A program made the translations under genes and the position numbers. The notes beneath the pieces were generated by a model. The model did not search any database. It was not told the DNA's origin and worked only from the letters and a program-made list of their open reading frames with translations. Below are positions 11,539-22,780 of a stretch of 64,000 bases of DNA, piece after piece. The DNA comes from Actinotalea sp. Marseille-Q4924. GTDB taxonomy: Bacteria > Actinomycetota > Actinomycetes > Actinomycetales > Cellulomonadaceae. The stretch is taken from NCBI RefSeq assembly GCF_916618755.1, contig NZ_CAKAKB010000003.1, positions 496,001 through 560,000 on the forward strand, in the 5' to 3' direction. Position 1 is the first letter of the stretch; every line of letters starts with the position of its first letter.

Positions 11539-12411
11539 TGCTGCGGCGAACGTGTCGCAGGCCTGCGGGGTGCCTTCGGTGTACCCGGTCATGAACCACC
11601 GCTGGCGCTGCTCGCTCGACCCGTGGGTCCACGTGTGCGGGTCGACGGAGCCGCCGGACTGCTCCTGGATGTGGTCGTCGCCGACGGCGGCGGCCGCGGA
11701 CAGCGCGTCGGCCAGCTGCGCCTCCGTGATGGGCTCGAGGAACGTCGTGCCCGTGTCCGGGTCGACCGTGGTCGCCGCCGATCCCGCCCACATGCCCGCG
11801 TAGCAGTCGGCCTGGAGCTCGACGCGGACGGAGTCGGACTCCGCGCCCGAGCCGCCGCGGTCGGCGCGCTCCATGACGCCGGTGATGTTCTGGATGTGGT
11901 GCCCGTACTCGTGCGCCGTGACGTACATCTCGGCGAGCGGGCCGCCCGAGGCGCCGAACCGGCTCTGCAGCAGGTCGAAGAAGCCCAGGTCCATGTAGAT
12001 GCCCTGGTCCGGCGGGCAGTAGAACGGCCCGGTCGACGAGGACGCCTGCCCGCAGCCGGTCGACGTGCCGCCGGTGAACGAGTACACCTCGGGCTGGACG
12101 AACTGGCTCTGCGAGGCGTCGAAGACGCCGACCCAGTACGCGTCGAGGGACTGGACGGTCGCGCTCAGCCGGCACTCCCGGTCCGCGTTCGCCTCCTCGG
12201 CGGTGCAGTCCGCGACGGTCCCCTCCTGCTCCTGGGACGTGCCGCCCCCGCCGCCCGCGCCGCTGAGGACGGGGGACAGGTCGACGCCGGTGAACTGGTA
12301 GATGAGGAAGGCGGCGATCGCACCGATGCCGATGCCGCCGCCTGCCACCGCTCCGCCGCGACGGGTCCTGACGCGGCCGCCCTCGAACTGCCCGCCCTCG
12401 TTGAAGGTCAT
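11530..12411 (-). CDS. Neutral zinc metallopeptidase (YpfJ family), membrane-anchored
   Basis: A 293-residue protein with a Gly/Arg-rich start, one membrane segment near residues 22-38 and an extracytoplasmic catalytic domain. The zinc motif HEYGHH is the HExxH of the family, with a downstream Glu in VELQADCYAGMWAG, and cysteine pairs probably form disulfides. The natural substrate is unknown. ATG at 12411 is 6 nt from TAGTTT, so the mRNA is probably leaderless; an upstream GTG at 12417 is less likely. The C-terminal codons lie in a triplicated 16-bp repeat. Confidence 0.87.
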   Translation of the reverse strand: MTFNEGGQFEGGRVRTRRGGAVAGGGIGIGAIAAFLIYQFTGVDLSPVLSGAGGGGGTSQEQEGTVADCTAEEANADRECRLSATVQSLDAYWVGVFDASQSQFVQPEVYSFTGGTSTGCGQASSSTGPFYCPPDQGIYMDLGFFDLLQSRFGASGGPLAEMYVTAHEYGHHIQNITGVMERADRGGSGAESDSVRVELQADCYAGMWAGSAATTVDPDTGTTFLEPITEAQLADALSAAAAVGDDHIQEQSGGSVDPHTWTHGSSEQRQRWFMTGYTEGTPQACDTFAAAEL

Positions 12412-12417
12412 GAGCAC

Positions 12418-12423
12418 AAACTA
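12418..12423 (-). promoter_or_regulatory. -10 element of metallopeptidase gene
   Basis: TAGTTT on the minus strand, 6 nt (GTGCTC) before the ATG. Leaderless spacing; it decides between ATG at 12411 and GTG at 12417. Confidence 0.45.
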
Positions 12424-12509
12424 GGGCGACCTGGCGATCGGGGCGCGGGGAGGCGGTCCGTCGGCGCCGGCCGCGACGGTCGTCCCGCGGCGAGGGGCCG
12501 GCGAGGCCC

Positions 12510-13157
12510 TCAGTCGGCGAGACCGCGGGCGGCCAGTGCGTCGCCCGTGACCCGGGCACGCCCGACGGCGCGGAGCGCGGCGGGGACGAGCAGCGCTCGC
12601 GGCTCCCGGTCCAGGCCCCGGGCCCGTGCTGCGTCCCGCACCTCGGCGGCCGAGCGGGCCAGCTCCGGGACCGTGCGGATCATGAGGCCGAGCGCGAGCG
12701 CGACGAGGTCGGGCCGGACCCCGAGCCGGCGCAGCGGTCGCAGGGCGCGCGTCAGGGCGTCGAGCATGCGGTCCGCGCGGGTCGTCGCCGTGACGACGGT
12801 GGCGGCGAGGACGAGGCTCACCAGGTCCAGACCCACCTCGACGGCGGTCGCCGGTCCGCGCTGCCAGAGCTGGTAGGCGGCGACGACCGCGGCGGTGACG
12901 AGCACGGGCAGCAGCGCCCGCGCCGTCGGCGCGACCGGCAGCCGCCCCAGTGCCGCCGCCGCCAGAGCGAGGAGCAGGAGCGCCACGGCGCTCACCGGTC
13001 CGGCCAGGGCGACGACCGCCAGCCCGAGGACGGCGAGCCCCGCCGCCTTCGCGGCCGGTGACGCCCGGTGCAGGACCGTGTCGCCCGCGTGGTACAGCCC
13101 GAGCGGCCCGGCCCACGGCGGACGCAGGTGGCCGCCGCGCGCCCTCGTCGCCCTCAT
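12510..13157 (-). CDS. bioN: ECF transporter transmembrane protein BioN (CbiQ/EcfT family)
   Basis: The T-component that couples the ATPase to the substrate-binding BioY. It has 215 residues with four or five hydrophobic segments, and the C-terminal coupling helices contain Ala-Arg-Gly motifs (AAEVRDAARARGLD), the hallmark of EcfT proteins. It is shorter than typical EcfT, as BioN proteins are. The start overlaps the bioM stop. Last gene of bioY-bioM-bioN. Confidence 0.88.
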   Translation of the reverse strand: MRATRARGGHLRPPWAGPLGLYHAGDTVLHRASPAAKAAGLAVLGLAVVALAGPVSAVALLLLALAAAALGRLPVAPTARALLPVLVTAAVVAAYQLWQRGPATAVEVGLDLVSLVLAATVVTATTRADRMLDALTRALRPLRRLGVRPDLVALALGLMIRTVPELARSAAEVRDAARARGLDREPRALLVPAALRAVGRARVTGDALAARGLAD

Positions 13158-13873
13158 CGCCCGGACCCGGACGTCATGAGGCTCACGTAGCGCTCGACCC
13201 CCGTGCGCGGGTCGCCGTCGTGGACCACGCGGCCGTCGTCGACGACCAGGACGCGGTCCGCACGCGCGGCCGCGTCGAGGTCATGGGTCACCTGCACGAC
13301 CTGCTGGTCCAGACCGTCCAGGAGCTGGTCGACCACGCGCTTCCACCGCAGGTCCAGCAGGGTCGTCGGCTCGTCGCAGACGAGGACGGTCGGCTCGGTC
13401 GCCAGCACCCCCGCGAGGGCGAGGAGCTGCTTCTGGCCACCGGAGAGCGCGTGCACCGGGACCTCGGCGCGGTCGGCCAGGCCGAAGCGGGCGAGGATCT
13501 CCCGCGCGCGGCGCGTCCGGTCCGCCGGGGCGAGGTCGAGGCGTCGCAGGGACAGCGCGACGTCCTCCAGCGGCGTCGGGAGGACGAGCTGGGCGTCGGG
13601 GTCGGTGAAGCAGAACCCGACGCGGCGCCGGACCTGCGCACCGTCCCGCACGGTGTCCAGGCCGTCCACGGTGACCGTGCCGGCCGACGGACGCACCAGC
13701 CCGTTGAGGAGGCGCGCGAGCGTGGACTTCCCCGAGCCGTTCGCGCCGACGACGGCGATCCGCCGCTCGCCGAGCGTGCACGTCGTCGGGTGCAGGAGGG
13801 TCACGACGCTCGCGCGACCGCGGCCGTCCGGCGGGCCGTACGCGGTGACGGTCGCGTCGACGAGCTCGATCAC
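13154..13873 (-). CDS. bioM: ECF transporter ATPase BioM
   Basis: ATPase of the biotin ECF transporter, 239 residues. Walker A GANGSGKST, a Q-loop region with FCFTDPDAQLVLPT, signature LSGGQKQL, Walker B VLVCDEPT and the switch His in VTHDLD are present. The partner genes bioY (upstream) and bioN (4-nt overlap downstream) define the substrate. Confidence 0.9.
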   Translation of the reverse strand: MIELVDATVTAYGPPDGRGRASVVTLLHPTTCTLGERRIAVVGANGSGKSTLARLLNGLVRPSAGTVTVDGLDTVRDGAQVRRRVGFCFTDPDAQLVLPTPLEDVALSLRRLDLAPADRTRRAREILARFGLADRAEVPVHALSGGQKQLLALAGVLATEPTVLVCDEPTTLLDLRWKRVVDQLLDGLDQQVVQVTHDLDAAARADRVLVVDDGRVVHDGDPRTGVERYVSLMTSGSGR

Positions 13874-13928
13874 GGCTGCGGCCTCGGCGTGGCCGGGCGC
13901 CGCCGCGTCGTCGTCGGCGTGGTGGTGA

Positions 13929-14573
13929 TCAGTGCCGGCGCGCCAGGTCGGGGAACGCGCGGAAGACCGCCGTCGCGACGACGGCGGCCAACGCGTTCTT
14001 GATCAGGTCACCGGGGAGGAAGACGGCGCCCGCGGCGACGGCCTCGCCGGCCGACATGCCGAGACGGGCCCCCATGACGGTGATCCCCAGGGGGTGGATG
14101 ACCAGGAGCGACGCCGTCATGAGCGAGCCGAAGACGGCGATCGGGCGCAGGGCGGGACGCAAACCGTGGGTGCGGTGGACCAGGAACCCGGCGAGCGCCG
14201 CGGCGAGCGGGAAGGCCAGCAGGTAGCCGAGGGACGGCTTGCCCAGGACACCCAGCCCCCCGGTGCCCTGCGCGAAGACCGGAAGGCCTGCGAGCCCGAC
14301 GGCGAGGTACAGCAGCACGGCCAGCGCCCCGCGGCGCGCGCCGAGCACCGCCCCGACGAGCATGACGCCGAACGTCTGCAGGGTGATCGGCACGGCGAGG
14401 TTCGGCACCGTGATCGAGCCGAGCGCGCACACGGCGACGAAGGCCGCGCCGGTGGCGACGAGCGCCACGTCCGTGGCGACGGAGGTGCGGGTCGCGGGTG
14501 CAGGGAGCGGGCGCGCCGACGCGGGGACGGCGGTGCTCGCGGCTGCGGACTCGGGCTCGGGCACGAACGACAT
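13929..14573 (-). CDS. bioY: Biotin ECF transporter S-component BioY
   Basis: Membrane protein that binds biotin at high affinity, 214 residues with about six transmembrane segments after a 40-residue Ala/Pro-rich cytoplasmic lead. The BioY core PITLQTFGVMLVGAVLGARRGA and the GKPSLGYLLAFP segment are clear. ATG at 14573 is preceded by GGGAGA; the open frame runs further upstream but has no better start. First gene of bioYMN, so the cell imports biotin here rather than making it in this window. Confidence 0.93.
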   Translation of the reverse strand: MSFVPEPESAAASTAVPASARPLPAPATRTSVATDVALVATGAAFVAVCALGSITVPNLAVPITLQTFGVMLVGAVLGARRGALAVLLYLAVGLAGLPVFAQGTGGLGVLGKPSLGYLLAFPLAAALAGFLVHRTHGLRPALRPIAVFGSLMTASLLVIHPLGITVMGARLGMSAGEAVAAGAVFLPGDLIKNALAAVVATAVFRAFPDLARRH

Positions 14574-14635
14574 GGGTCTCCCTGCAGAGGTCGGGCGGAG
14601 GTCGTCACGGTAGCCGGTCGTAGGATGAGCCTCGT

Positions 14636-14651
14636 TTGTGCCCGGCCACAA
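14636..14651. promoter_or_regulatory. Inverted repeat between bioY and ABC-F gene
   Basis: TTGTG-N6-CACAA lies in the 143-bp region between bioY and the ABC-F gene. It is the only AT-richer palindrome there and could be an operator for biotin-transport control or part of a promoter. It does not resemble the BioQ box. Confidence 0.3.
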
Positions 14652-14683
14652 GAGGGCCGCGGACCGCTGGGAGGAAACCTCAG

Positions 14684-14700
14684 CAGATCAGTCAGATCAG
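14684..14700. repeat. CAGATCAG direct repeat upstream of ABC-F gene
   Basis: Two exact copies of CAGATCAG (14684-14691 and 14693-14700) separated by one T, directly before the AGGAG ribosome site of the ABC-F gene. They fall in the probable 5' untranslated region; function unknown. Confidence 0.5.
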
Positions 14701-14716
14701 AGGAGACGTACCCCGC

Positions 14717-16315
14717 GTGATCACCGCCCACGACCTCGAGCTGCGCGTCGGCGTGCGGACGCTGCTGCACCCGACGTCGTTCCGCATCGGCGCCGGTGAC
14801 CGGATCGGCCTCGTCGGTCGTAACGGTGCCGGGAAGACGACCCTCACCAAGGTGCTGTCGGGGGAGACGCTGCCCACCGGCGGCCGGGTGACCCGCAGCG
14901 GTGACGTCGGGTACCTGCCGCAGGACCCGCGGACGGGGGACCTCGACGTCATGGGGATGGACCGGATCCTGTCCGTCCGCGGCCTGGACGAGATCGTCCG
15001 CTCGATGCGGACCGCCGAGGGCGCCATGGCGAGCGCGGACGACGCCACCCGGGACGCGGCCATGGAGCGGTACAGCCGGCTGGAGGAGCGGTTCACCGCC
15101 GCCGGCGGGTACGCGGCCGAGTCCGAGGCCGGCCGGATCGCCTCGAACCTGGGACTGGACGAGCGCGTGCTCGGCCAGCCGCTCGGGACGCTCTCCGGCG
15201 GCCAGCGCCGCCGGGTGGAGCTGGCCCGCATCCTCTTCTCCGGGGCCGACACGCTGCTCCTGGACGAGCCGACGAACCACCTCGACGCGGACTCCATCGT
15301 CTGGCTGCGCGACTACCTCGGCAGCTACGCGGGCGGGTTCCTCGTCATCAGCCACGACGTCGGCCTCGTGCGGCAGACGGTGAACAAGGTGTTCCACCTG
15401 GACGCGAACCGCGGCGAGATCGACCAGTACAACCTGGGGTGGGACGCGTACCTCGAGCAGCGCGAGGCCGACGAGCGACGCCGCAAGCGTGAGCGGGTCA
15501 ACGCCGAGAAGAAGGCCGCCGCCCTCAAGGCGCAGGCGGACAAGATGCGCGCCAAGGCGACCAAGGCCGTGGCCGCTCAGAACATGGCCAAGCGGGCCGA
15601 GCGGCTCCTGGCCGGTGTCGAGGGCGAGCGTGTCGCGGACAAGGTCGCCAAGCTGCGGTTCCCGGACCCCGCGCCGTGCGGGCGCACCCCCCTCACGGCG
15701 ACCGGGCTGAGCAAGTCTTACGGGTCCCTCGAGGTCTTCACGGACGTCGACCTGGCGATCGACAAGGGGACTCGTGTCGTCGTCCTCGGCCTCAACGGCG
15801 CGGGCAAGACGACGCTCCTGCGGCTGCTGGCCCGCGTGGAGGAGTCCGACACCGGCGAGGTCCTTCCCGGGCACGGGCTCAAGCTCGGCTACTACGCGCA
15901 GGAGCACGAGACGCTCGACACCGGACGGACCGTCGTGGAGAACCTCCGGCACGCCGCTCCGGACCTCACCGACACCCAGGTGCGTTCGGTGCTCGGCTCG
16001 TTCCTGTTCTCCGGGGACGACGCCGAGAAGCCCGTGAGCGTCCTGTCCGGCGGGGAGAAGACCCGGCTGGCGCTGGCCACGCTCGTCGTCTCTGCCGCCA
16101 ACGTCCTCCTGCTGGACGAGCCGACGAACAACCTGGACCCCGCCAGCCGCGAGGAGATCCTCGCCGCCCTGCGCCAGTACGCCGGTGCCGTGGTCATGGT
16201 CAGCCACGACGAGGGAGCCGTCGCCGCCCTCGAACCCGATCGAGTGGTGCTCCTGCCGGATGGGGACGAAGATCTGTGGAACGACAGCTACGCGGACCTC
16301 ATCTCGCTCGCGTGA
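14717..16315 (+). CDS. ABC-F family ATPase
   Basis: A soluble twin-ABC protein of 532 residues without membrane segments, of the class that acts on ribosomes (translation factors and antibiotic-protection proteins). Both halves have Walker A (GRNGAGKT; GLNGAGKT), signatures (LSGGQRRRVEL; LSGGEKTRLAL) and Walker B followed by DEPTNHLD or DEPTNNLD. The inter-domain linker around residues 250-310 is Lys/Arg/Ala-rich. GTG at 14717 was chosen, following AGGAG at 14701-14705. Whether it gives drug resistance cannot be told from sequence; the linker is not obviously of the long resistance type. Confidence 0.9.
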   Translation: MITAHDLELRVGVRTLLHPTSFRIGAGDRIGLVGRNGAGKTTLTKVLSGETLPTGGRVTRSGDVGYLPQDPRTGDLDVMGMDRILSVRGLDEIVRSMRTAEGAMASADDATRDAAMERYSRLEERFTAAGGYAAESEAGRIASNLGLDERVLGQPLGTLSGGQRRRVELARILFSGADTLLLDEPTNHLDADSIVWLRDYLGSYAGGFLVISHDVGLVRQTVNKVFHLDANRGEIDQYNLGWDAYLEQREADERRRKRERVNAEKKAAALKAQADKMRAKATKAVAAQNMAKRAERLLAGVEGERVADKVAKLRFPDPAPCGRTPLTATGLSKSYGSLEVFTDVDLAIDKGTRVVVLGLNGAGKTTLLRLLARVEESDTGEVLPGHGLKLGYYAQEHETLDTGRTVVENLRHAAPDLTDTQVRSVLGSFLFSGDDAEKPVSVLSGGEKTRLALATLVVSAANVLLLDEPTNNLDPASREEILAALRQYAGAVVMVSHDEGAVAALEPDRVVLLPDGDEDLWNDSYADLISLA

Positions 16316-16394
16316 GCTCGTCCCCGGTCGGAGCCACGGCGGGGGGCGGCGTCGACGGCCGAACGTCGGCGTGCCGCAGGGACAATGGCAATGA

Positions 16395-19361
<2,967 letters not shown>

Positions 19362-19455
19362 GCCGCACCGCGCGCTGAGCGCACCGCACGTGCTCGCGCG
19401 AGCGCGTGTCCAGTCGGAGGTCGGCCACCGGCCGACGGAGGTCCCGGAGGAAACG

Positions 19456-20223
19456 TTGGGTCTGCTCGAGGGCAAGAAGCTTCTGGTCACGGGTGTGCTG
19501 GTGGACTCGTCCATCGCCTTCCACGTCGCACGGCTGGCGCAGCAGGAGGGTGCCGAGGTCGTCCTGACGTCGTTCGGGCGCCAGCTCAGGCTCACGCAGG
19601 CGATCGCCAAGCGGCTGCCGGAGCCGGCGCCGGTGGTGCAGCTCGACGTCACGGACACCGACGACCTCGACGCGCTCGCCGACCGCGTGCGCGAGCACGT
19701 CGACCGCCTGGACGGTGTCGTCCACTCCATCGGGTTCGCGCCCCAGTCGGTCATGGGCGGCAACTTCCTCGCCGGGCAGTGGGACGACGTGGCCACCGCC
19801 GTGCACGTGTCCGCCTACTCGCTCAAGTCCCTCACGGTGGCGGCCCAGCCGCTGCTCGCGCGCGGCTCCGCCGTCGTGGGCCTGACGTTCGACGCGCAGT
19901 ACGCGTGGCCCGTGTACGACTGGATGGGCGTCGCGAAGGCGGCCTTCGAGGCCACGGCCCGCTACCTGGCGCGTGACCTCGGTCCCGAGGGGATCCGCGT
20001 CAACCTCGTCTCTGCCGGGCCCATCCGCACGACGGCCGCGAAGTCGATCCCCGGCTTCGAGACCATGGAGGACGGCTGGACCGGCCGGGCGCCCCTCGGC
20101 TGGGACACCAAGGACCCGGAGCCGACGGCCCGTGCCGTCGCCGCCCTGCTGTCGGACTGGTTCCCAGCGACCACCGGGGAGATCGTCCACGTCGACGGCG
20201 GCTTCCACGCGATGGGCCTGTGA
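19456..20223 (+). CDS. fabI: Enoyl-ACP reductase, FabI/InhA type
   Basis: NADH-dependent reductase of the last step of fatty acid elongation, 255 residues. The FabI signature includes LLVTGVLVDSSIAFHVA, VVHSIGFAPQ and the spaced catalytic pair Tyr154 and Lys161 in YDWMGVAK, closest in wording to InhA. The start is TTG, supported by GGAGG 5 nt upstream and by the family's usual N-terminus (GLLEGKKLLVTG); no ATG or GTG fits better. sixA begins 1 nt after its stop. Confidence 0.94.
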   Translation: MGLLEGKKLLVTGVLVDSSIAFHVARLAQQEGAEVVLTSFGRQLRLTQAIAKRLPEPAPVVQLDVTDTDDLDALADRVREHVDRLDGVVHSIGFAPQSVMGGNFLAGQWDDVATAVHVSAYSLKSLTVAAQPLLARGSAVVGLTFDAQYAWPVYDWMGVAKAAFEATARYLARDLGPEGIRVNLVSAGPIRTTAAKSIPGFETMEDGWTGRAPLGWDTKDPEPTARAVAALLSDWFPATTGEIVHVDGGFHAMGL

Positions 20224-20224
20224 C

Positions 20225-20746
20225 GTGGGCGACGCCGTCGCGCGTCGCCTCGTCCTCCTGCGGCACGCCAAGGCCGAGGTCTCGGCCGCGCTGCGCGACG
20301 ACATGCGGCCGCTCGCGCTGCGCGGTCGCCGGCAGTGCGGGGACGTGGCCGCCCACCTGACCGCGGCCGGGCTCCTGCCGGACGTCGTCCTCGTGTCCTC
20401 CGCGCTGCGGACGCGGCAGACCTGGGAGCTGGTCCGGGCGGGACTGGGCGACGTGGCGGCCCGGGTCGAGGTCACGGACCGGCTGTACCTCGCGGGCGTG
20501 GCGGAGCTGCTCGACGTGCTGCGCGAGGTCGACGAGGACGCGCGGACCGTGCTCGTCGTCGGGCACGAGCCGACCGTCTCCGCCGCGGCCGCCCGCCTGG
20601 CCGGCGAGGGGGAGGCGGAGCACCTGGCGCAGGTCCGGGCCGGGCTGCCCACGGCGTCGTCGGCGGTGCTGGAGACCCACGCCGTGTGGGCCGCGCTGGA
20701 CGCCGGCGACGCCCGGCTCGTCGACGTCGTCCGAGCCCGGCACTGA
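20225..20746 (+). CDS. Histidine phosphatase, SixA type
   Basis: A 173-residue phosphohistidine/phosphoester phosphatase. The RHAK motif puts the phospho-accepting residue at His14, and the second catalytic His is in VVGHEPTV. SixA dephosphorylates histidine-phosphotransfer domains in E. coli; the actinobacterial target is unknown. GTG start 1 nt after fabI, so probably co-transcribed with fabG-fabI. Confidence 0.85.
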   Translation: MGDAVARRLVLLRHAKAEVSAALRDDMRPLALRGRRQCGDVAAHLTAAGLLPDVVLVSSALRTRQTWELVRAGLGDVAARVEVTDRLYLAGVAELLDVLREVDEDARTVLVVGHEPTVSAAAARLAGEGEAEHLAQVRAGLPTASSAVLETHAVWAALDAGDARLVDVVRARH

Positions 20747-20750
20747 GGCC

Positions 20751-21416
20751 TCAGGCCTCCAGGCCGAGCAGCTCCAGCACGGCGTCGAGCCGCTTGCCCG
20801 GGACCGCCACGTCGGCCTGGTCGGAGACGACCGGCTTGGCGTTGAAGGCGATGCCCAGTCCCGCGGCCTGCAGCATGAGGAGGTCGTTGGCGCCGTCGCC
20901 GATGGCGACCGTCCGGTCCAGGGGGACACCCTGCTCGGCCGCGAACTCGCGCAGGGCGTCGGCCTTCGCCTGGGCGTCCACGACGGCGCCCGTGACCCGA
21001 CCCGTGAGCCGGCCGTCCGCGACCTCCAGCCGGTTGGCGCGCACGAAGCCGATGCCGAGGCGCTGCGCGAGCGGCTCGACGACCTCGACGAACCCGCCGG
21101 ACACGACGCCGACCGGCCAGCCCGCGTCGTGCAGGGCGGCGACGAGCCGTTCTGCGCCCGGCGTCAGCTCGATCTCGTGCAGCACGTCGTCCAGCACGGT
21201 GACGGGCAGCCCCTCGAGGGTCGCGACACGCTCGACGAGGGACCTGCCGAAGTCGATCTCCCCGCGCATCGCACGGTTGGTGATGTCCGCCACGCGCTCG
21301 CCGCTGCCCGCGTGGTCGGCGAGCATCTCGATCACCTCGCCGGTGATGAGCGTGGAGTCGACGTCCGTCACCACGAGCCGACGCTCGCGAGGGGCTGGCT
21401 TGCCGGGGCTCGTCAC
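20751..21416 (-). CDS. serB: Phosphoserine phosphatase SerB
   Basis: HAD hydrolase making serine from phosphoserine, 221 residues and without the N-terminal ACT domains found in some relatives. Motif I DVDST (nucleophile Asp18, acid Asp20), motif II Ser-Gly-Gly in GVVSGGFVEVV, the Lys in VDAQAKADAL and motif III GDGANDLLML are present. GTG start is 6 nt from TAGCCT (leaderless pattern). It is convergent with sixA, with a 4-nt gap. Confidence 0.93.
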   Translation of the reverse strand: MTSPGKPAPRERRLVVTDVDSTLITGEVIEMLADHAGSGERVADITNRAMRGEIDFGRSLVERVATLEGLPVTVLDDVLHEIELTPGAERLVAALHDAGWPVGVVSGGFVEVVEPLAQRLGIGFVRANRLEVADGRLTGRVTGAVVDAQAKADALREFAAEQGVPLDRTVAIGDGANDLLMLQAAGLGIAFNAKPVVSDQADVAVPGKRLDAVLELLGLEA

Positions 21417-21422
21417 GGCGCG

Positions 21423-21428
21423 AGGCTA
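21423..21428 (-). promoter_or_regulatory. -10 element of serB
   Basis: TAGCCT on the minus strand with a 6-nt spacer to the GTG start. Confidence 0.45.
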
Positions 21429-21468
21429 GCGCGGTCGGCCGGTCACCCGGCGCGGGCGTCCAGCAGCG

Positions 21469-22710
21469 TCAGCGGCGGACGACGGTGCCCTTCGGCACGA
21501 CGGTGATGCCTGAGTCGCTGACCGTGAACCCCCGGGCGCGGTCGTGCTCCACGTCCAGCCCGACGCGGGCGCGCTCCTCCACGACGACGTCCTTGTCGAG
21601 GATCGCGCGGTGCACCTGCGCGTGCCGCCCGACCTGCGCACCGTCCATGACGACGGAGTCGCTCACCGACGCCCAGGAGTGCAGGTAGACGCCGGGCGAC
21701 AGCACTGAGCCCGTGACCGTCGCCCCGGAGACGATGACGCCGGGGGAGACGATCGAGTCGGCGGCGTGGCCCAGCCGGCCGGGCCCGGCGTGGACGAACT
21801 TCGCCGGCGGGAGGCTCGTGTACCCGGTGAACAGCGGCCACTCGGAGTTGTAGAGGTTGAACACCGGGTTGATGGAGATGAGGTCGATGTTCGCCTCGTA
21901 GTACGCGTCGAGCGTCCCGACGTCACGCCAGTAGTGCCGGTCGCGGTCCGTGGACCCGGCCACGTCGTTGCGGATGAAGTCGTAGACGCCGGCGGTCCCG
22001 CGGTCGACGAAGTAGGGGACGATGTCGCCCCCCATGTCGTGCTTGGAGTCGGGGTTGTCGGCGTCGCGCGTGACGGCCTCGACGAGTGCGTCCGCGTTCG
22101 CGACGTAGTTGCCCATGGAGGCGAGCACCTCGTGGGGCGCGTCAGGCAGCCCCTCGACGTCCTTCGGCTTCTCCAGGAAGGCGTCGATGCGGCACGGGTC
22201 CTCCGTGTCGACCTTGATGACGCCGAACTGGTCCGACAGGCCGATCGGCTGGCGGATCCCCGCCACGGTGAACTCCGCGCCGGACTCGATGTGGGAGTCG
22301 ACCATCTGCGAGAAGTCCATGCGGTAGATGTTGTCCGCGCCCACGACGACGACGATGTCGGGACGCTCGTCCTGGATGATGTTGAGGCACTGGTAGATCG
22401 CGTCGGCGCTGCCCAGGTACCAGTGCTTGCCCACCCGCTGCTGCGCCGGGACGGGCGCGACGTAGTTGCCCAGCAGCGGCGACATGCGCCAGGTCCGGGC
22501 GACGTGGCGGTCCAGGCTGTGCGACTTGTACTGCGTCAGCACGACGATCTGCAGGTAGCGGCTGTTCACCAGGTTGGACAGGGCGAAGTCCACCAGGCGG
22601 TACAGCCCGCCGAACGGCACCGCGGGCTTCGCCCGGTCCTGGGTCAGCGGCATGAGCCGCTTCCCCTCGCCGCCGGCCAGGACGATCGCGAGAACTCGGG
22701 GCGCAGCCAT
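21469..22710 (-). CDS. glgC: Glucose-1-phosphate adenylyltransferase GlgC
   Basis: Makes ADP-glucose from ATP and glucose 1-phosphate for glycogen or maltosyl-phosphate synthesis, 413 residues. The N-terminal nucleotidyl-transferase domain has [13 protein letters not shown] and AKPAVPFGG, the sugar-binding FLEKP and the GTLDAYY segment; the C-terminal third is a left-handed beta-helix. ATG at 22710 matches the usual family start ([14 protein letters not shown]) and lies 7 nt from TATGGT; an in-frame ATG at 22722 overlaps that box. Divergent from glgA with 70 bp between starts. Confidence 0.95.
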   Translation of the reverse strand: MAAPRVLAIVLAGGEGKRLMPLTQDRAKPAVPFGGLYRLVDFALSNLVNSRYLQIVVLTQYKSHSLDRHVARTWRMSPLLGNYVAPVPAQQRVGKHWYLGSADAIYQCLNIIQDERPDIVVVVGADNIYRMDFSQMVDSHIESGAEFTVAGIRQPIGLSDQFGVIKVDTEDPCRIDAFLEKPKDVEGLPDAPHEVLASMGNYVANADALVEAVTRDADNPDSKHDMGGDIVPYFVDRGTAGVYDFIRNDVAGSTDRDRHYWRDVGTLDAYYEANIDLISINPVFNLYNSEWPLFTGYTSLPPAKFVHAGPGRLGHAADSIVSPGVIVSGATVTGSVLSPGVYLHSWASVSDSVVMDGAQVGRHAQVHRAILDKDVVVEERARVGLDVEHDRARGFTVSDSGITVVPKGTVVRR

Positions 22711-22717
22711 GTGATCG

Positions 22718-22723
22718 ACCATA
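22718..22723 (-). promoter_or_regulatory. -10 element of glgC
   Basis: TATGGT on the minus strand, 7 nt before the ATG at 22710. Leaderless spacing. Confidence 0.45.
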
Positions 22724-22768
22724 GAGCGTGAGCGAGGTCACGACCATCCCGTCCGGCTCCTGGAGCGC

Positions 22769-22774
22769 TAGCGT
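22769..22774 (+). promoter_or_regulatory. -10 element of glgA/glgM
   Basis: TAGCGT with a 6-nt spacer to the GTG at 22781. It lies about 45 bp from the divergent glgC box, so one regulator could control both. Confidence 0.45.
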
Positions 22775-22780
22775 GTCGGT

